A DNA stretch of 20,658 nucleotides from Synergistaceae bacterium. Its GTDB lineage: Bacteria > Synergistota > Synergistia > Synergistales > Aminobacteriaceae. Location of the stretch: assembly GCA_022837505.1 (NCBI GenBank), contig JALHFZ010000028.1, forward strand, positions 16,199 to 36,856. The letters run 5' to 3'. The notes under the pieces were generated by a model. That model worked only from the letters and a program-made list of their open reading frames with translations, did no database searches and had not been told where the DNA came from. The position numbers and the translations under genes are program-made. Positions 7,398 through 13,899 of this stretch are shown one piece after another; the first letter of the stretch is position 1; every line of letters starts with the position of its first letter.

Positions 7398-7952
7398 CTA
7401 GGAAAGATGCCGTACATCGTCGGCGCCCGGGCCTGTTTCATCTCTCCGCCAGGGCTTGATGGTCTCGTCCCAGTCCTCGGGAAGAAAGATGAGGGCCTTG
7501 TTGGGCAGACCATCGAAATCGATGCCGAGCATCTCGCGGATCTCCCGCTCGCTGTACTCCACCCCGGGGATGCGGGAAAAAAGGGAAGGCATCACGAGAT
7601 CGGTTTTATACACAGGGACCGAGACGGTGACGCCGACCCGCTCCCCTCTCCCTGCCAGCCGAAAGAGGCTGAGATGATAATGGAGGGTCACGGCCTCGCC
7701 GTCATCGTTCCCCGAGATTACATGAAAATGGGGGAAATCAAACTCCGCGAGGAGATCGATCATCTCGAGAAAACGTTCCTTCTCCACGGAGAGCCAGAGG
7801 TCGGTGAACCACCCCCGGTCATCCCTTCCGGCTTTTCTGTCGGCGATTCTTCCCACCGAGCCCTCTCCGAAAACCTCCGCAATGCGGGCGGTTATTTCGC
7901 CGGCGGGTACCGGCACCGGAGGGATATCCTGAGAAATATTCAGAAATGTCAT
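7398..7952 (-). CDS. mbhK: Mbh hydrogenase subunit MbhK (NuoC-like)
   Basis: This 184-residue soluble protein is related to the 30-kDa subunit of complex I (NuoC) and braces the MbhL/MbhJ catalytic arm. The signature region is near the C-terminus: IPGVEYSEREIREMLGI (about 128-144), then FLPEDWDETIKPWRRD (156-171). These match the NuoC pattern of 'E.E..D..G' followed by a 'L.d.....PlRkd' close. The N-terminal half has the alpha/beta 'HF.ViSg' portion typical of the family. There are no cofactor ligands, as expected. The ATG at 7952 overlaps the mbhJ stop (ATGA), so the two genes are translationally coupled. Confidence 0.9.
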   Translation of the reverse strand: MTFLNISQDIPPVPVPAGEITARIAEVFGEGSVGRIADRKAGRDDRGWFTDLWLSVEKERFLEMIDLLAEFDFPHFHVISGNDDGEAVTLHYHLSLFRLAGRGERVGVTVSVPVYKTDLVMPSLFSRIPGVEYSEREIREMLGIDFDGLPNKALIFLPEDWDETIKPWRRDETGPGADDVRHLS

Positions 7953-8413
7953 GCCCCTTCCACGCTCGCTTTCACAAGATCTTTTCTGAGGCGTTCAAGC
8001 TTCAGCACTGCCTTCGCCACCCCTTCGATGATTGCCTCCGGCCGGGGAGGACAGCCGTGGACATAGACGTCCACGGGGATGATCCTGTCGATGGGGCCGT
8101 CGAGGTTATAGGATTTGTAAAACACGTCTCCCGAGGCTCCGCAGTTCCCCACGGCGATGACGACCTTCGGGTCCGGAACCTGCTCGTAGATCCTCCGGAG
8201 GCGCTCCGTCATGTACTTCGTGACGGGGCCGGTGACCACGAGGACGTCCGCATGGCGGGGCGTCCCCACCAGTTTCATGCCCAGCCGCTCGATGTCGTAC
8301 CGGGGGCTGATGGTCGCCACTATTTCTATGTCGCATCCGTTGCACGAACCTGAATTGCAGGTCGTCACCCAGAGCGACTTCGGAAGAATTTCAAGGTATT
8401 TTTCTAGCTTCAT
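7949..8413 (-). CDS. mbhJ: Mbh hydrogenase small subunit MbhJ (NuoB-like, proximal [4Fe-4S])
   Basis: This 154-residue NuoB/hydrogenase small-subunit homologue carries the Fe-S cluster that hands electrons to the NiFe site in MbhL. Four candidate cluster ligands are visible: C24 and C27 in GSCNGCDIE, C91 in GNCGASG and C121 in VHGCPPRP. This is the arrangement of the proximal [4Fe-4S] cluster of group 4 hydrogenases. The protein is short and lacks the extra clusters of periplasmic hydrogenase small subunits. The start is ATG 8413, eight nt after AGGAGGT. That site is merged with the mbhI stop (TAGGAGG), so initiation here is probably strong. Confidence 0.94.
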   Translation of the reverse strand: MKLEKYLEILPKSLWVTTCNSGSCNGCDIEIVATISPRYDIERLGMKLVGTPRHADVLVVTGPVTKYMTERLRRIYEQVPDPKVVIAVGNCGASGDVFYKSYNLDGPIDRIIPVDVYVHGCPPRPEAIIEGVAKAVLKLERLRKDLVKASVEGA

Positions 8414-8426
8414 GGGTTTCGACCTC

Positions 8427-8768
8427 CTACACGATCAGGATCAGCACAGCCATGAGGGCCACAATGAGGATGTAGTACCCCACAATGTCCGTGGCGATCC
8501 CCGTGTGCATTCCTGTCAGCGCCCGGTAATAGGGCTCGAGAGCCTTTCGGAATCCCCAGTAGGCCGAGGAAGCGGGGACGGTGATATCCGATCCGTCCTC
8601 GGGGACGGGGTTTCCTGACCAGTATATTTCATCCTGGTCGGTGCCTTTTTTATAATCTGACCGGCCGAGGGAGCGGATAAACTTCATGAACCCCGCAGCG
8701 ATGAGGAAGAAGAGGATCCAGGAGACCACATCCCAGTATCCGAAGCCGGTGAAGACTTTCGTCCACAT
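8427..8768 (-). CDS. mbhI: Mbh hydrogenase small membrane subunit MbhI
   Basis: This 113-residue protein has one hydrophobic helix near each end (about 15-32 and 93-112) and a hydrophilic middle containing YWSGNPVPEDG. In archaeal Mbh the gene between the MrpD-like mbhH and the NuoB-like mbhJ is MbhI, a small linker subunit related to the lateral-helix part of complex I antiporter subunits. It bridges the ion-pumping and hydrogenase modules. Position, length and topology all match. Sequence similarity alone is weak for such a short protein, so the call leans on context. The ATG at 8768 overlaps the mbhH stop as TAATG. Confidence 0.8.
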   Translation of the reverse strand: MWTKVFTGFGYWDVVSWILFFLIAAGFMKFIRSLGRSDYKKGTDQDEIYWSGNPVPEDGSDITVPASSAYWGFRKALEPYYRALTGMHTGIATDIVGYYILIVALMAVLILIV

Positions 8769-10333
8769 TACATTCCACCTCCCATGACGGCGCCGATGTA
8801 GGCGCCCTGGTCAACGAGGGCCTTTGCGGCAGGCTCCACAAGATGGGAGAGCGTCCAGGTCGGGAAGAGGGACGCGCCGATGATGGCCACGGTGAGGACG
8901 GTCATCCCGAGGAGCATCCCCGAGGGTACTTCCTTCACGCCGGAAAGGCTGAACTTCCGGGGACCGAGGAAGGCCGTCTGAAAGACCTTGACGAAGGAGG
9001 CCAGGGTCAGCACGGAGGTCAGCAGGGCGACCACCGTGAGGGCGGGGTGGATTGCGAAGACTGACTCGTAGATGAGCAGCTTCGAGACGAATCCGTTGAA
9101 GGGGGGCAGGCCCGAGATGGCCGCCGCCGCGATGACGAACATGAAAGTCGTATAGGGCATCTTTTTGGCAAGGCCGCCCATTTCGTTCAGATCCCGCGTT
9201 CCCGTGGCGTAGTAGATTGCCCCGGCGGTGAGGAAGAGCAGGGCCTTGTACATGGTGTAGTTGAACATGTGGTAGATGCCTCCTGAGATGGCCGTGAGGC
9301 CGTAGGAAGCGAGGGCTGCCGGATCGGGGAGGACGAGAAGGCCGGCGCCGAGGCCGAGGAGCATGTACCCCACCTGGGAGACGGAGTGGTACCCCATGAG
9401 CCGCTTGATCTCATGCTGCACCACCGCCATGGAGACCCCGAAGAACATGGAGGCCAGGCCGAGGAGAATGATAACCCAGGGAAGGAAGCTGCTCCCCAGG
9501 GTGACGCCGTAGAGGGAGAAGCAGACCCTCATCAGTCCGTAGAGGGACGCCTGGCTTACCGCCACGAGGAGGCAGGTCACCCCCGAGGGCGCTTCGGCGT
9601 AGGCGTCGGGAAGCCACATGTGCATGGGGAAGGCGCCGCACTTGCACGCCAGAGCCCCCACGAGGAAGACGAGGGCCACCTTCTCAAGGGTGCCGAGGGT
9701 CAGGACGCTCCCCATGGCGGCCATATTCAGGATGTTGTACTTGCCGTAAAGGGCTCCGGCGGCCACAAGGATGAACATGGAGGCCACCTGGGAGACCAGG
9801 GCGTACTTGAAGCTCGCCTCGATGGCCTCGGGCTTGTCCCGCCAGAAGGCGATGAGACCGAAGGAGGCTATGGAGGCCACTTCAAAGAAGACGAAGAAGT
9901 TGAAGAGGTCGCCCGTCACCATCATTCCGAGCATCCCCGCCGTGAGCAGGCAGTAGAGGGAGACGAAACGGTTGAGCCCGGTGAACCGGTTCATGTAGTT
10001 AAGGGAGAAAAGTGCCCCCGCAAAGGAGGCGATCGCACCCGTCAGGGCCATGAAGGCACTGAAGGCGTCAACTTCGAGGATGATCCGTATGGGAAACTTC
10101 ATCCCCGAGGGAAGGGTCAGGGCAGCCGATTTCGCTCCCATGACATAGACAGCAACCCCCGCCGCACTCACATGCCTCCACAGGAGAAAGGCCACCACCA
10201 GGGTGAGGAACGTCGCGGCCAGCAGGGCTGCATTCCGCAGGAATTTCCCCCCGAGGGAGAAGAGCGGTGCGGTAAAGGCCCCGAGGAGAGGCACGGCCAG
10301 CAGCAGGGCCGGAAGGTGTTCGTTCAGGTTCAT
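8768..10333 (-). CDS. mbhH: Mbh hydrogenase ion-pumping subunit MbhH (MrpD/NuoN-like)
   Basis: This is a 521-residue polytopic membrane protein of the proton-translocating antiporter family (MrpD, NuoL/M/N) with about 14 hydrophobic segments. It keeps the residues used for proton transfer in the family: a helix-5 glutamate (E151 in FNFFVFFEVAS), a helix-7 lysine (K231 in LACKCGAFP) and the signature AFPMHMWLPDAYAEAP (234-249). HEIKRLMGYHSVSQVGYM further on is also typical. In Mbh it is the largest pump unit and would translocate protons that are then exchanged for Na+ by the other Mrp-like subunits. It is the only full-size antiporter subunit here, as in Mbh and unlike Mbx/Mbs, which has two. 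Start and stop couple to mbhG (ATGA) and mbhI (TAATG). Confidence 0.95.
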   Translation of the reverse strand: MNLNEHLPALLLAVPLLGAFTAPLFSLGGKFLRNAALLAATFLTLVVAFLLWRHVSAAGVAVYVMGAKSAALTLPSGMKFPIRIILEVDAFSAFMALTGAIASFAGALFSLNYMNRFTGLNRFVSLYCLLTAGMLGMMVTGDLFNFFVFFEVASIASFGLIAFWRDKPEAIEASFKYALVSQVASMFILVAAGALYGKYNILNMAAMGSVLTLGTLEKVALVFLVGALACKCGAFPMHMWLPDAYAEAPSGVTCLLVAVSQASLYGLMRVCFSLYGVTLGSSFLPWVIILLGLASMFFGVSMAVVQHEIKRLMGYHSVSQVGYMLLGLGAGLLVLPDPAALASYGLTAISGGIYHMFNYTMYKALLFLTAGAIYYATGTRDLNEMGGLAKKMPYTTFMFVIAAAAISGLPPFNGFVSKLLIYESVFAIHPALTVVALLTSVLTLASFVKVFQTAFLGPRKFSLSGVKEVPSGMLLGMTVLTVAIIGASLFPTWTLSHLVEPAAKALVDQGAYIGAVMGGGM

Positions 10334-10677
10334 CCCCTCAACCTCCGGATCTCGTCAACATTGATCGTTCCGTAGTGACGGTAGATGAGCATGATGAGCG
10401 ACAGCAGCAGCGCCGTGGTCGCAAGGGCGATGACGATGGCCGTCAGGGTCATGGCCTGGGGGGTGGGAAGGACCATGGGGCCCCCCTCCCCGGCAAGGTA
10501 ATGGATGGGGACGGTGCCGCCGGTGCGGTACCCCAGGGCAACGAGAAACAGGTTGACGGAAGAGCCCAGGATTGCGATCGCCATGGCGATCTTGATCAGG
10601 TTCTTCTGAGTGAATATGCCGACAAGGGCGATGAGGAAGAGTATTCCCACCGCCAGAAAGGGACCGTTACCGATCAT
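10330..10677 (-). CDS. mbhG: Mbh hydrogenase subunit MbhG (MrpC/NuoK-like)
   Basis: This 115-residue, three-helix membrane protein of the MrpC/NuoK family is part of the antiporter module. It contains NLIKIAMAIAILGSSVNLFLVA and a later QAMTLTAIVIALATTALLLS, which correspond to NuoK helices 2 and 3. The frame is open to 10770 with an ATG there. The ATG at 10677 is preferred because it has GGAGGAGG upstream, gives the expected family length and begins just before the first helix. The upstream extension is hydrophilic and unlike MrpC. The gene overlaps the 3' end of mbhF by 11 bp. Confidence 0.92.
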   Translation of the reverse strand: MIGNGPFLAVGILFLIALVGIFTQKNLIKIAMAIAILGSSVNLFLVALGYRTGGTVPIHYLAGEGGPMVLPTPQAMTLTAIVIALATTALLLSLIMLIYRHYGTINVDEIRRLRG

Positions 10678-11143
10678 GACCCAATTCCTCCTCCATGGGG
10701 CTCTCTGAGAAGAGCCGGATTCCTCGATGCATGTTGAGGATGACCAGGGAAAGAGCACCGGTAACCTCAATTCCCACGGCTATGGACATGAAAAAGATCG
10801 TGCCCGCTCCCGGGGTGAACCAGGGGGAGGCGACGCCGAGGGGCGTTGCAAGGTAGTTGAAGAAAAAGGAGGTGGGAAGGCCGAGAAAGGCCAGGATTAT
10901 GAAGGACAGAAGTCCCAGTTCGTCGAAGAGGACGTCGTAGATCCCCTCGTTGACCCACGAGTGGACCCTCCGGCTACCGTAGGCCACCAGGAGGAAAACT
11001 ATGAAGGTCGCCGCGATGGCGCCCCCCTGGAAACCGCCTCCCGGGCTCATATAGCCGTGGATGATGACGTTCGTTCCGAAGACGAGCATGAACCACGCGA
11101 AAATGTCACATCCGACCCGTACGATGAGGGAAAGGGGATTCAT
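10667..11143 (-). CDS. mbhF: Mbh hydrogenase subunit MbhF (MrpB-like)
   Basis: This 158-residue membrane protein with four helices belongs to the MnhB/MrpB family. The hallmark HGYMSPGGGFQGGAI motif lies after the first helix (about 29-43), and a helix pair near the C-terminus reads GIEVTGALSLVILNM. In Mrp antiporters and Mbh this subunit is part of the sodium-translocating section. The ATG at 11143 shares bases with the mbhE stop (TAATG). Its own last codons provide the ribosome-binding site for mbhG. Confidence 0.93.
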   Translation of the reverse strand: MNPLSLIVRVGCDIFAWFMLVFGTNVIIHGYMSPGGGFQGGAIAATFIVFLLVAYGSRRVHSWVNEGIYDVLFDELGLLSFIILAFLGLPTSFFFNYLATPLGVASPWFTPGAGTIFFMSIAVGIEVTGALSLVILNMHRGIRLFSESPMEEELGHDR

Positions 11144-11412
11144 TACTTTTTCCTCCCTTCCCGGAAGAGGACCGTTATCGAACAGAGGGCGGTGAAGAGG
11201 ACCGCCGCTTCGCCGAGGGTGTCAAACCCCCTGTAGTCGAAGACGATGGAGGTGACGATGTTCTCCGTCGAAAGCTCTTTAAGGGAGTTTTCGAGGTAAT
11301 AGTTGTCCATGGGGGCAGCCCCGGGGTTGCCGAAGGGGTGCACCATATCAAGGGCGCCTATGAGAAGGCCGCCGATAATTATGGCTGCTGCGACAAAAAG
11401 TGTTTTCTTCAT
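11143..11412 (-). CDS. mbhE: Mbh hydrogenase subunit MbhE (MrpA C-terminal-like)
   Basis: This 89-residue membrane protein starts with a hydrophobic helix (about 5-20). It ends with a second helix preceded by TSIVFDYRGFDTLGEAAVLF (about 54-73), the conserved segment found at the C-terminal end of MrpA and in MbhE. In Mrp operons this piece is fused to MrpA or MrpB; here it is a separate gene, as in archaeal Mbh. It is coupled to mbhD by ATGA and to mbhF by TAATG. Confidence 0.88.
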   Translation of the reverse strand: MKKTLFVAAAIIIGGLLIGALDMVHPFGNPGAAPMDNYYLENSLKELSTENIVTSIVFDYRGFDTLGEAAVLFTALCSITVLFREGRKK

Positions 11413-11672
11413 TTTCTTCCATCTCCCTGAATCTTCCGGACGGTGCTGCAGGCCCGGATGGCGATGATAAAGATAGTGGTGCTCAGGGCCGCTCCGATGG
11501 CGGCTTCAGCGATGGCGACGTCAGGAGCCTGGAGAATGTAGAACTCCACCGCCAGCGTGAGGCTGAATGCCGCCAGGGCGATTGCCGAGGCGATAAGTTC
11601 CTTTAACCAGAGGACGAAAAAAGCGGAGAGAAGCAGCATGATCAGAACTGCTGTATGCATGAGATCAATCAT
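11409..11672 (-). CDS. mbhD: Mbh hydrogenase subunit MbhD (DUF4040, MrpA C-terminal-like)
   Basis: This membrane protein of about 87 residues has three helices and resembles the DUF4040 segment of MrpA. The segment QAPDVAIAEAAIGAALSTT is the family signature, with its conserved Asp and Glu in the membrane (candidate ion-path residues). The reading frame can begin at GTG 11681, but the ATG at 11672 is chosen because the nearest purine-rich site sits too close to the GTG. The start is therefore uncertain by three codons. It overlaps the end of mbhC by 8 bp. Confidence 0.88.
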   Translation of the reverse strand: MIDLMHTAVLIMLLLSAFFVLWLKELIASAIALAAFSLTLAVEFYILQAPDVAIAEAAIGAALSTTIFIIAIRACSTVRKIQGDGRK

Positions 11673-12042
11673 GGGCGGCACCGCCTTTCATTTCTTCTTT
11701 TTCCTCAAGCCTGTCCACCACGGCCCTCGCGGGAAGCAAACCGCTTCTGTGGGCGGCCCGGGCGATGGCGTGGGCGCTGGTGGCGTTTGTGATGAGAAGC
11801 ACCGCCGCTGCGATGAGGGTGTGGATGAGAAGCACGATGAAGCGCCCCTCTCCCGTCTCGAAGAAGCGGATGACGGAGAAGAGGGAGACGGCAAAAGCGG
11901 CGAATAGGGTGCCGAAGGTGGTGCACTTCGTCGCCCCGTGAAGCCGGGTATAGACATCGGGAAAACGGTAGAGGGAGAAGGCTCCCAGTCCGTTGAAGAA
12001 GAGACTGACCAGCAGGAGAGCCCCTACGAGCAGAAAAGTCAC
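11665..12042 (-). CDS. mbhC: Mbh hydrogenase subunit MbhC (MrpG-like)
   Basis: This 125-residue membrane protein of the MnhG/MrpG family has three helices and the signature YRFPDVYTRLHGATKCTTFG between helices 1 and 2. A hydrophilic tail rich in charged residues (from about 100) follows the last helix and faces the cytoplasm. It starts at GTG 12042 with a good GGGGAGGT site eight nt upstream, four nt after the mbhB stop. MrpG subunits are needed for assembly of Mrp antiporters. Confidence 0.92.
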   Translation of the reverse strand: MTFLLVGALLLVSLFFNGLGAFSLYRFPDVYTRLHGATKCTTFGTLFAAFAVSLFSVIRFFETGEGRFIVLLIHTLIAAAVLLITNATSAHAIARAAHRSGLLPARAVVDRLEEKEEMKGGAAHD

Positions 12043-12046
12043 GGCT

Positions 12047-12307
12047 CTAGACCTCCCCTTCGATGTACCGGGCTATGAACAGGGTTCCCACGAAGGAGAG
12101 GGCGGCGTACACAATGGCAACGTCCACCATGACCACTGAATCGTAGGCCGCGGCGAGGATGATCATCAGCGCCACCACGAGGCTGTTGAGGGTGTCAAGG
12201 GCGACTGCCCGGTTCGCCGTCTCCGGTCCGGCCACAAGCCGCCAGAAGACCGTAAGGGCATAGAACCCCATCAGCATGGCGGCGAAAAACAGAAGCTTCG
12301 TAGTCAT
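12047..12307 (-). CDS. mbhB: Mbh hydrogenase subunit MbhB (MrpF-like)
   Basis: This 86-residue, three-helix membrane protein of the MnhF/MrpF family shows GPETANRAVALDTLN after the first helix and DVAIVYAALSFVGTLFIARY at the C-terminus. Both are standard family features, including the intramembrane Asp. The ATG at 12307 overlaps the mbhA stop (ATGA). Confidence 0.92.
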   Translation of the reverse strand: MTTKLLFFAAMLMGFYALTVFWRLVAGPETANRAVALDTLNSLVVALMIILAAAYDSVVMVDVAIVYAALSFVGTLFIARYIEGEV

Positions 12308-12789
12308 TCAGCCAACCTCCTTGCCCAGCAGGCGAAATCTCCGTAGAGCTCTTCTTCTGCGGGGTTCTCGTCCCGGACGAAGAGCCAGTGAATGTAAAAC
12401 CATCCTTCGTCGTCGATATCCACCGTGAGAGTACCCGGAGTCAGAGTGATCGAGTCGGCGAGGATCGTCTTGCCCAGGTCAGTTTTCAGCCCCGGATTCA
12501 CCCGTACGATGCCCGGACGGATATTTCCGGTGATGACCCGTTTGGCCACGTCGATGTTGGCCTTTGCCAGCCCTACTGCAAAGGGCCCGAAGAGATAATG
12601 AAGAAAATCGAACCATTTCCTGGGATTGAGCCCGCTGACGCTGAACTTCTTTTCGGGATGCCACTTGTGGAAAAGCAAAGCGATGACCGCGGAAAGAATC
12701 AGAGCGACGAAAAGTTCGAAAATCCCCACTCCTCCGCCCGACCAGACGAGCAGAAGATACATCAAGAAAGAAACGACAAAAACATACAC
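12304..12789 (-). CDS. mbhA: Mbh hydrogenase subunit MbhA (MrpE-like)
   Basis: This is the first gene of the hydrogenase operon. The 161-residue MnhE/MrpE-family protein has two N-terminal membrane helices and a cytoplasmic domain containing the signature ADSITLTPGTLTVDI, then IHWLFV. The frame is open far upstream, but that region is antisense to the DMT transporter. An ATG at 12837 lies inside the -10 box of the predicted promoter and so cannot be the start of the main transcript. GTG 12789, seven nt after AGGGGG and just before the first helix, gives the usual family length. This leaves a 5' leader of about 40 nt. Confidence 0.9.
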   Translation of the reverse strand: MYVFVVSFLMYLLLVWSGGGVGIFELFVALILSAVIALLFHKWHPEKKFSVSGLNPRKWFDFLHYLFGPFAVGLAKANIDVAKRVITGNIRPGIVRVNPGLKTDLGKTILADSITLTPGTLTVDIDDEGWFYIHWLFVRDENPAEEELYGDFACWARRLAE

Positions 12790-12835
12790 ATACCCACCCC
12801 CTGTTCCTTTATTCCGGTTCCGTCGATTCGGATAC

Positions 12836-12863
12836 ATTATACTCCAGATACTTCGGGTGTAAA
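12836..12863 (-). promoter_or_regulatory. Sigma70-type promoter of the mbh operon
   Basis: The minus strand reads TTTACA (12858-12863), a 16-bp spacer, then a perfect TATAAT (12836-12841). Transcription would start near 12829, about 40 nt before the mbhA GTG. It is the only strong promoter seen for the fourteen genes, which are otherwise overlapping or tightly spaced. Confidence 0.8.
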
Positions 12864-12866
12864 TAA

Positions 12867-12888
12867 AAGTTAATTTTTTCATTAACTT
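12867..12888. promoter_or_regulatory. Inverted repeat, candidate operator upstream of the mbh promoter
   Basis: This is a perfect dyad: AAGTTAAT (12867-12874), a 6-nt spacer, ATTAACTT (12881-12888). It begins 4 bp upstream of the mbh -35 element and is centred about 48 bp from the predicted mbh start. It also lies about 70 bp upstream of the predicted start for the divergent transporter gene. The 8-6-8 geometry equals that of CRP/FNR-family sites, but the half-site differs from TGTGA and TTGAT. It is AT-rich, so an UP-element-like role is also possible. The binding protein is unknown. Confidence 0.5.
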
Positions 12889-12932
12889 AAGGATAAAATC
12901 AGCAGTTAGAATGAAGAAGATTCCGGTGAAGG

Positions 12933-12941
12933 TGCTATACT
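12933..12941 (+). promoter_or_regulatory. Extended -10 promoter of the DMT transporter gene
   Basis: TGCTATACT on the plus strand is an extended -10 (TGn plus TATACT, five of six matches), about 41 nt upstream of the ATG at 12982. No clear -35 is seen. The predicted start near 12948 would make the GTG at 12952 nearly leaderless, which supports the downstream ATG. Confidence 0.5.
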
Positions 12942-12981
12942 TATCGCTGTTGTGAAATTCCCTGCTGAAGGAGCCGCCGCC

Positions 12982-13899
12982 ATGCCCGTTTCGCCAAAGA
13001 TGCAATCCCTTATAGCCGACCTCTCCCTTGTCCTCGTCGCCCTCTTCTGGGGGCTCGGTTTCGTCGCCATGAAGGACGCCCTGGACAGCTACCCCACCTT
13101 CTGGCTGCTGACCCTCCGGTTTACCGGAGCATTTCTGCTCATGGCCCTCCTCTTCCGCAAACGGATCCGGGGCCTCCGGAGAAAAGATTACGAGGCGGGG
13201 GGAGTTGTGGGGGTCTTCCTCTTTCTTGGGTTCGCCACCCAGACCCTGGGGCTGAACTACACCACCCCGGGGAAGCAGGCTTTCCTGACGGCCACCTACG
13301 TGGTGATCGTCCCTTTTCTTGTCTGGGCTCTGAGAAAGAAATATCCCGGCGGGCTCTCCTTCGCCGCTTCCTTTCTGTGCCTCTGGGGGATGGGTTTGCT
13401 GACCCTCCGGCAGGGGTTTTCCATGGGGCTCGGCGACGGGCTGACCCTGTTGTGCGCCTTTTTCTTCGCCTGTCAGCTTGTGGCGGTGGAGCATTATGCT
13501 TCGAAAACCGACCCCCTGGTCCTGGCCGTCCTCCAGATCGCCGTGGTGGCCCTCATGAGCCTTCCCCTGGCCCTTCTTTTCGAGACATGGCCCGGGTTCC
13601 TTCCGGGAGGAGCGGGGCTCTGGAGCATCGGCTACACCATCGTCTTCTGCACCTTCATCGCCTTTTCCATCCAGAATATCGCCCAGAAGTTCACACCCTC
13701 GGCCCATACGGCCATACTGCTGAGCCTCGAGTCGGTCTTCGGGGCACTCTCGGGCATCTATCTTTTGGGGGAGGTGTTCACACCCTCCATGGCCGCCGGG
13801 TGCGTCCTGATCTTCCTCGCGGTGCTTCTCACCGAGGCCGGGCCTTCCCTGGTCCGCTCCTTTTCGTCCCTTCTCCCTTCCCCTTCCGAAAAACCCTAG
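12982..13899 (+). CDS. EamA-family (DMT superfamily) transporter
   Basis: This 305-residue inner-membrane protein has about ten hydrophobic helices in two EamA repeats (about 12-140 and 150-290). The N-terminal repeat shows LVALFWGLGFVAMKDAL, the usual first-helix pattern of DMT drug/metabolite permeases, and the second repeat ends with LESVFGALSGIYLLGE. Members export amino acids or other small metabolites. The substrate cannot be told from sequence, though an amino-acid exporter would fit a fermenter. The start is ATG 12982, eight nt after AAGGAG. The GTG at 12952 gives a hydrophilic extension and lacks a site. The last 71 bp overlap the convergent ygiQ gene. Confidence 0.9.
   Translation: MPVSPKMQSLIADLSLVLVALFWGLGFVAMKDALDSYPTFWLLTLRFTGAFLLMALLFRKRIRGLRRKDYEAGGVVGVFLFLGFATQTLGLNYTTPGKQAFLTATYVVIVPFLVWALRKKYPGGLSFAASFLCLWGMGLLTLRQGFSMGLGDGLTLLCAFFFACQLVAVEHYASKTDPLVLAVLQIAVVALMSLPLALLFETWPGFLPGGAGLWSIGYTIVFCTFIAFSIQNIAQKFTPSAHTAILLSLESVFGALSGIYLLGEVFTPSMAAGCVLIFLAVLLTEAGPSLVRSFSSLLPSPSEKP

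Noticed and set aside
6417..8066. A 549-codon open frame on the plus strand opposite mbhL, mbhK and mbhJ
   Set aside because: Shadow frame of GC-rich coding DNA. Its product is rich in Gly, His, Asp and Glu with no domain pattern, while the minus-strand frames are clear hydrogenase subunits with intact cysteine motifs.
9386..10375. A 329-codon plus-strand frame opposite mbhH
   Set aside because: Antisense shadow full of Gly/His/Glu. The minus strand encodes an MrpD/NuoN protein with conserved proton-path residues.
12867..12888. Reading the AAGTTAAT dyad as an intrinsic terminator or as a Rex operator
   Set aside because: The stem is AT-rich with no T-run after it, and it lies upstream of genes on both sides. 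The spacer between TTAA cores (8 nt) is longer than in the usual Rex site (4 nt).
12838..13707. Long N-terminal extension of the mbhA frame
   Set aside because: It is antisense to the DMT transporter and upstream of the predicted mbh promoter, and the product is low-complexity and hydrophilic.
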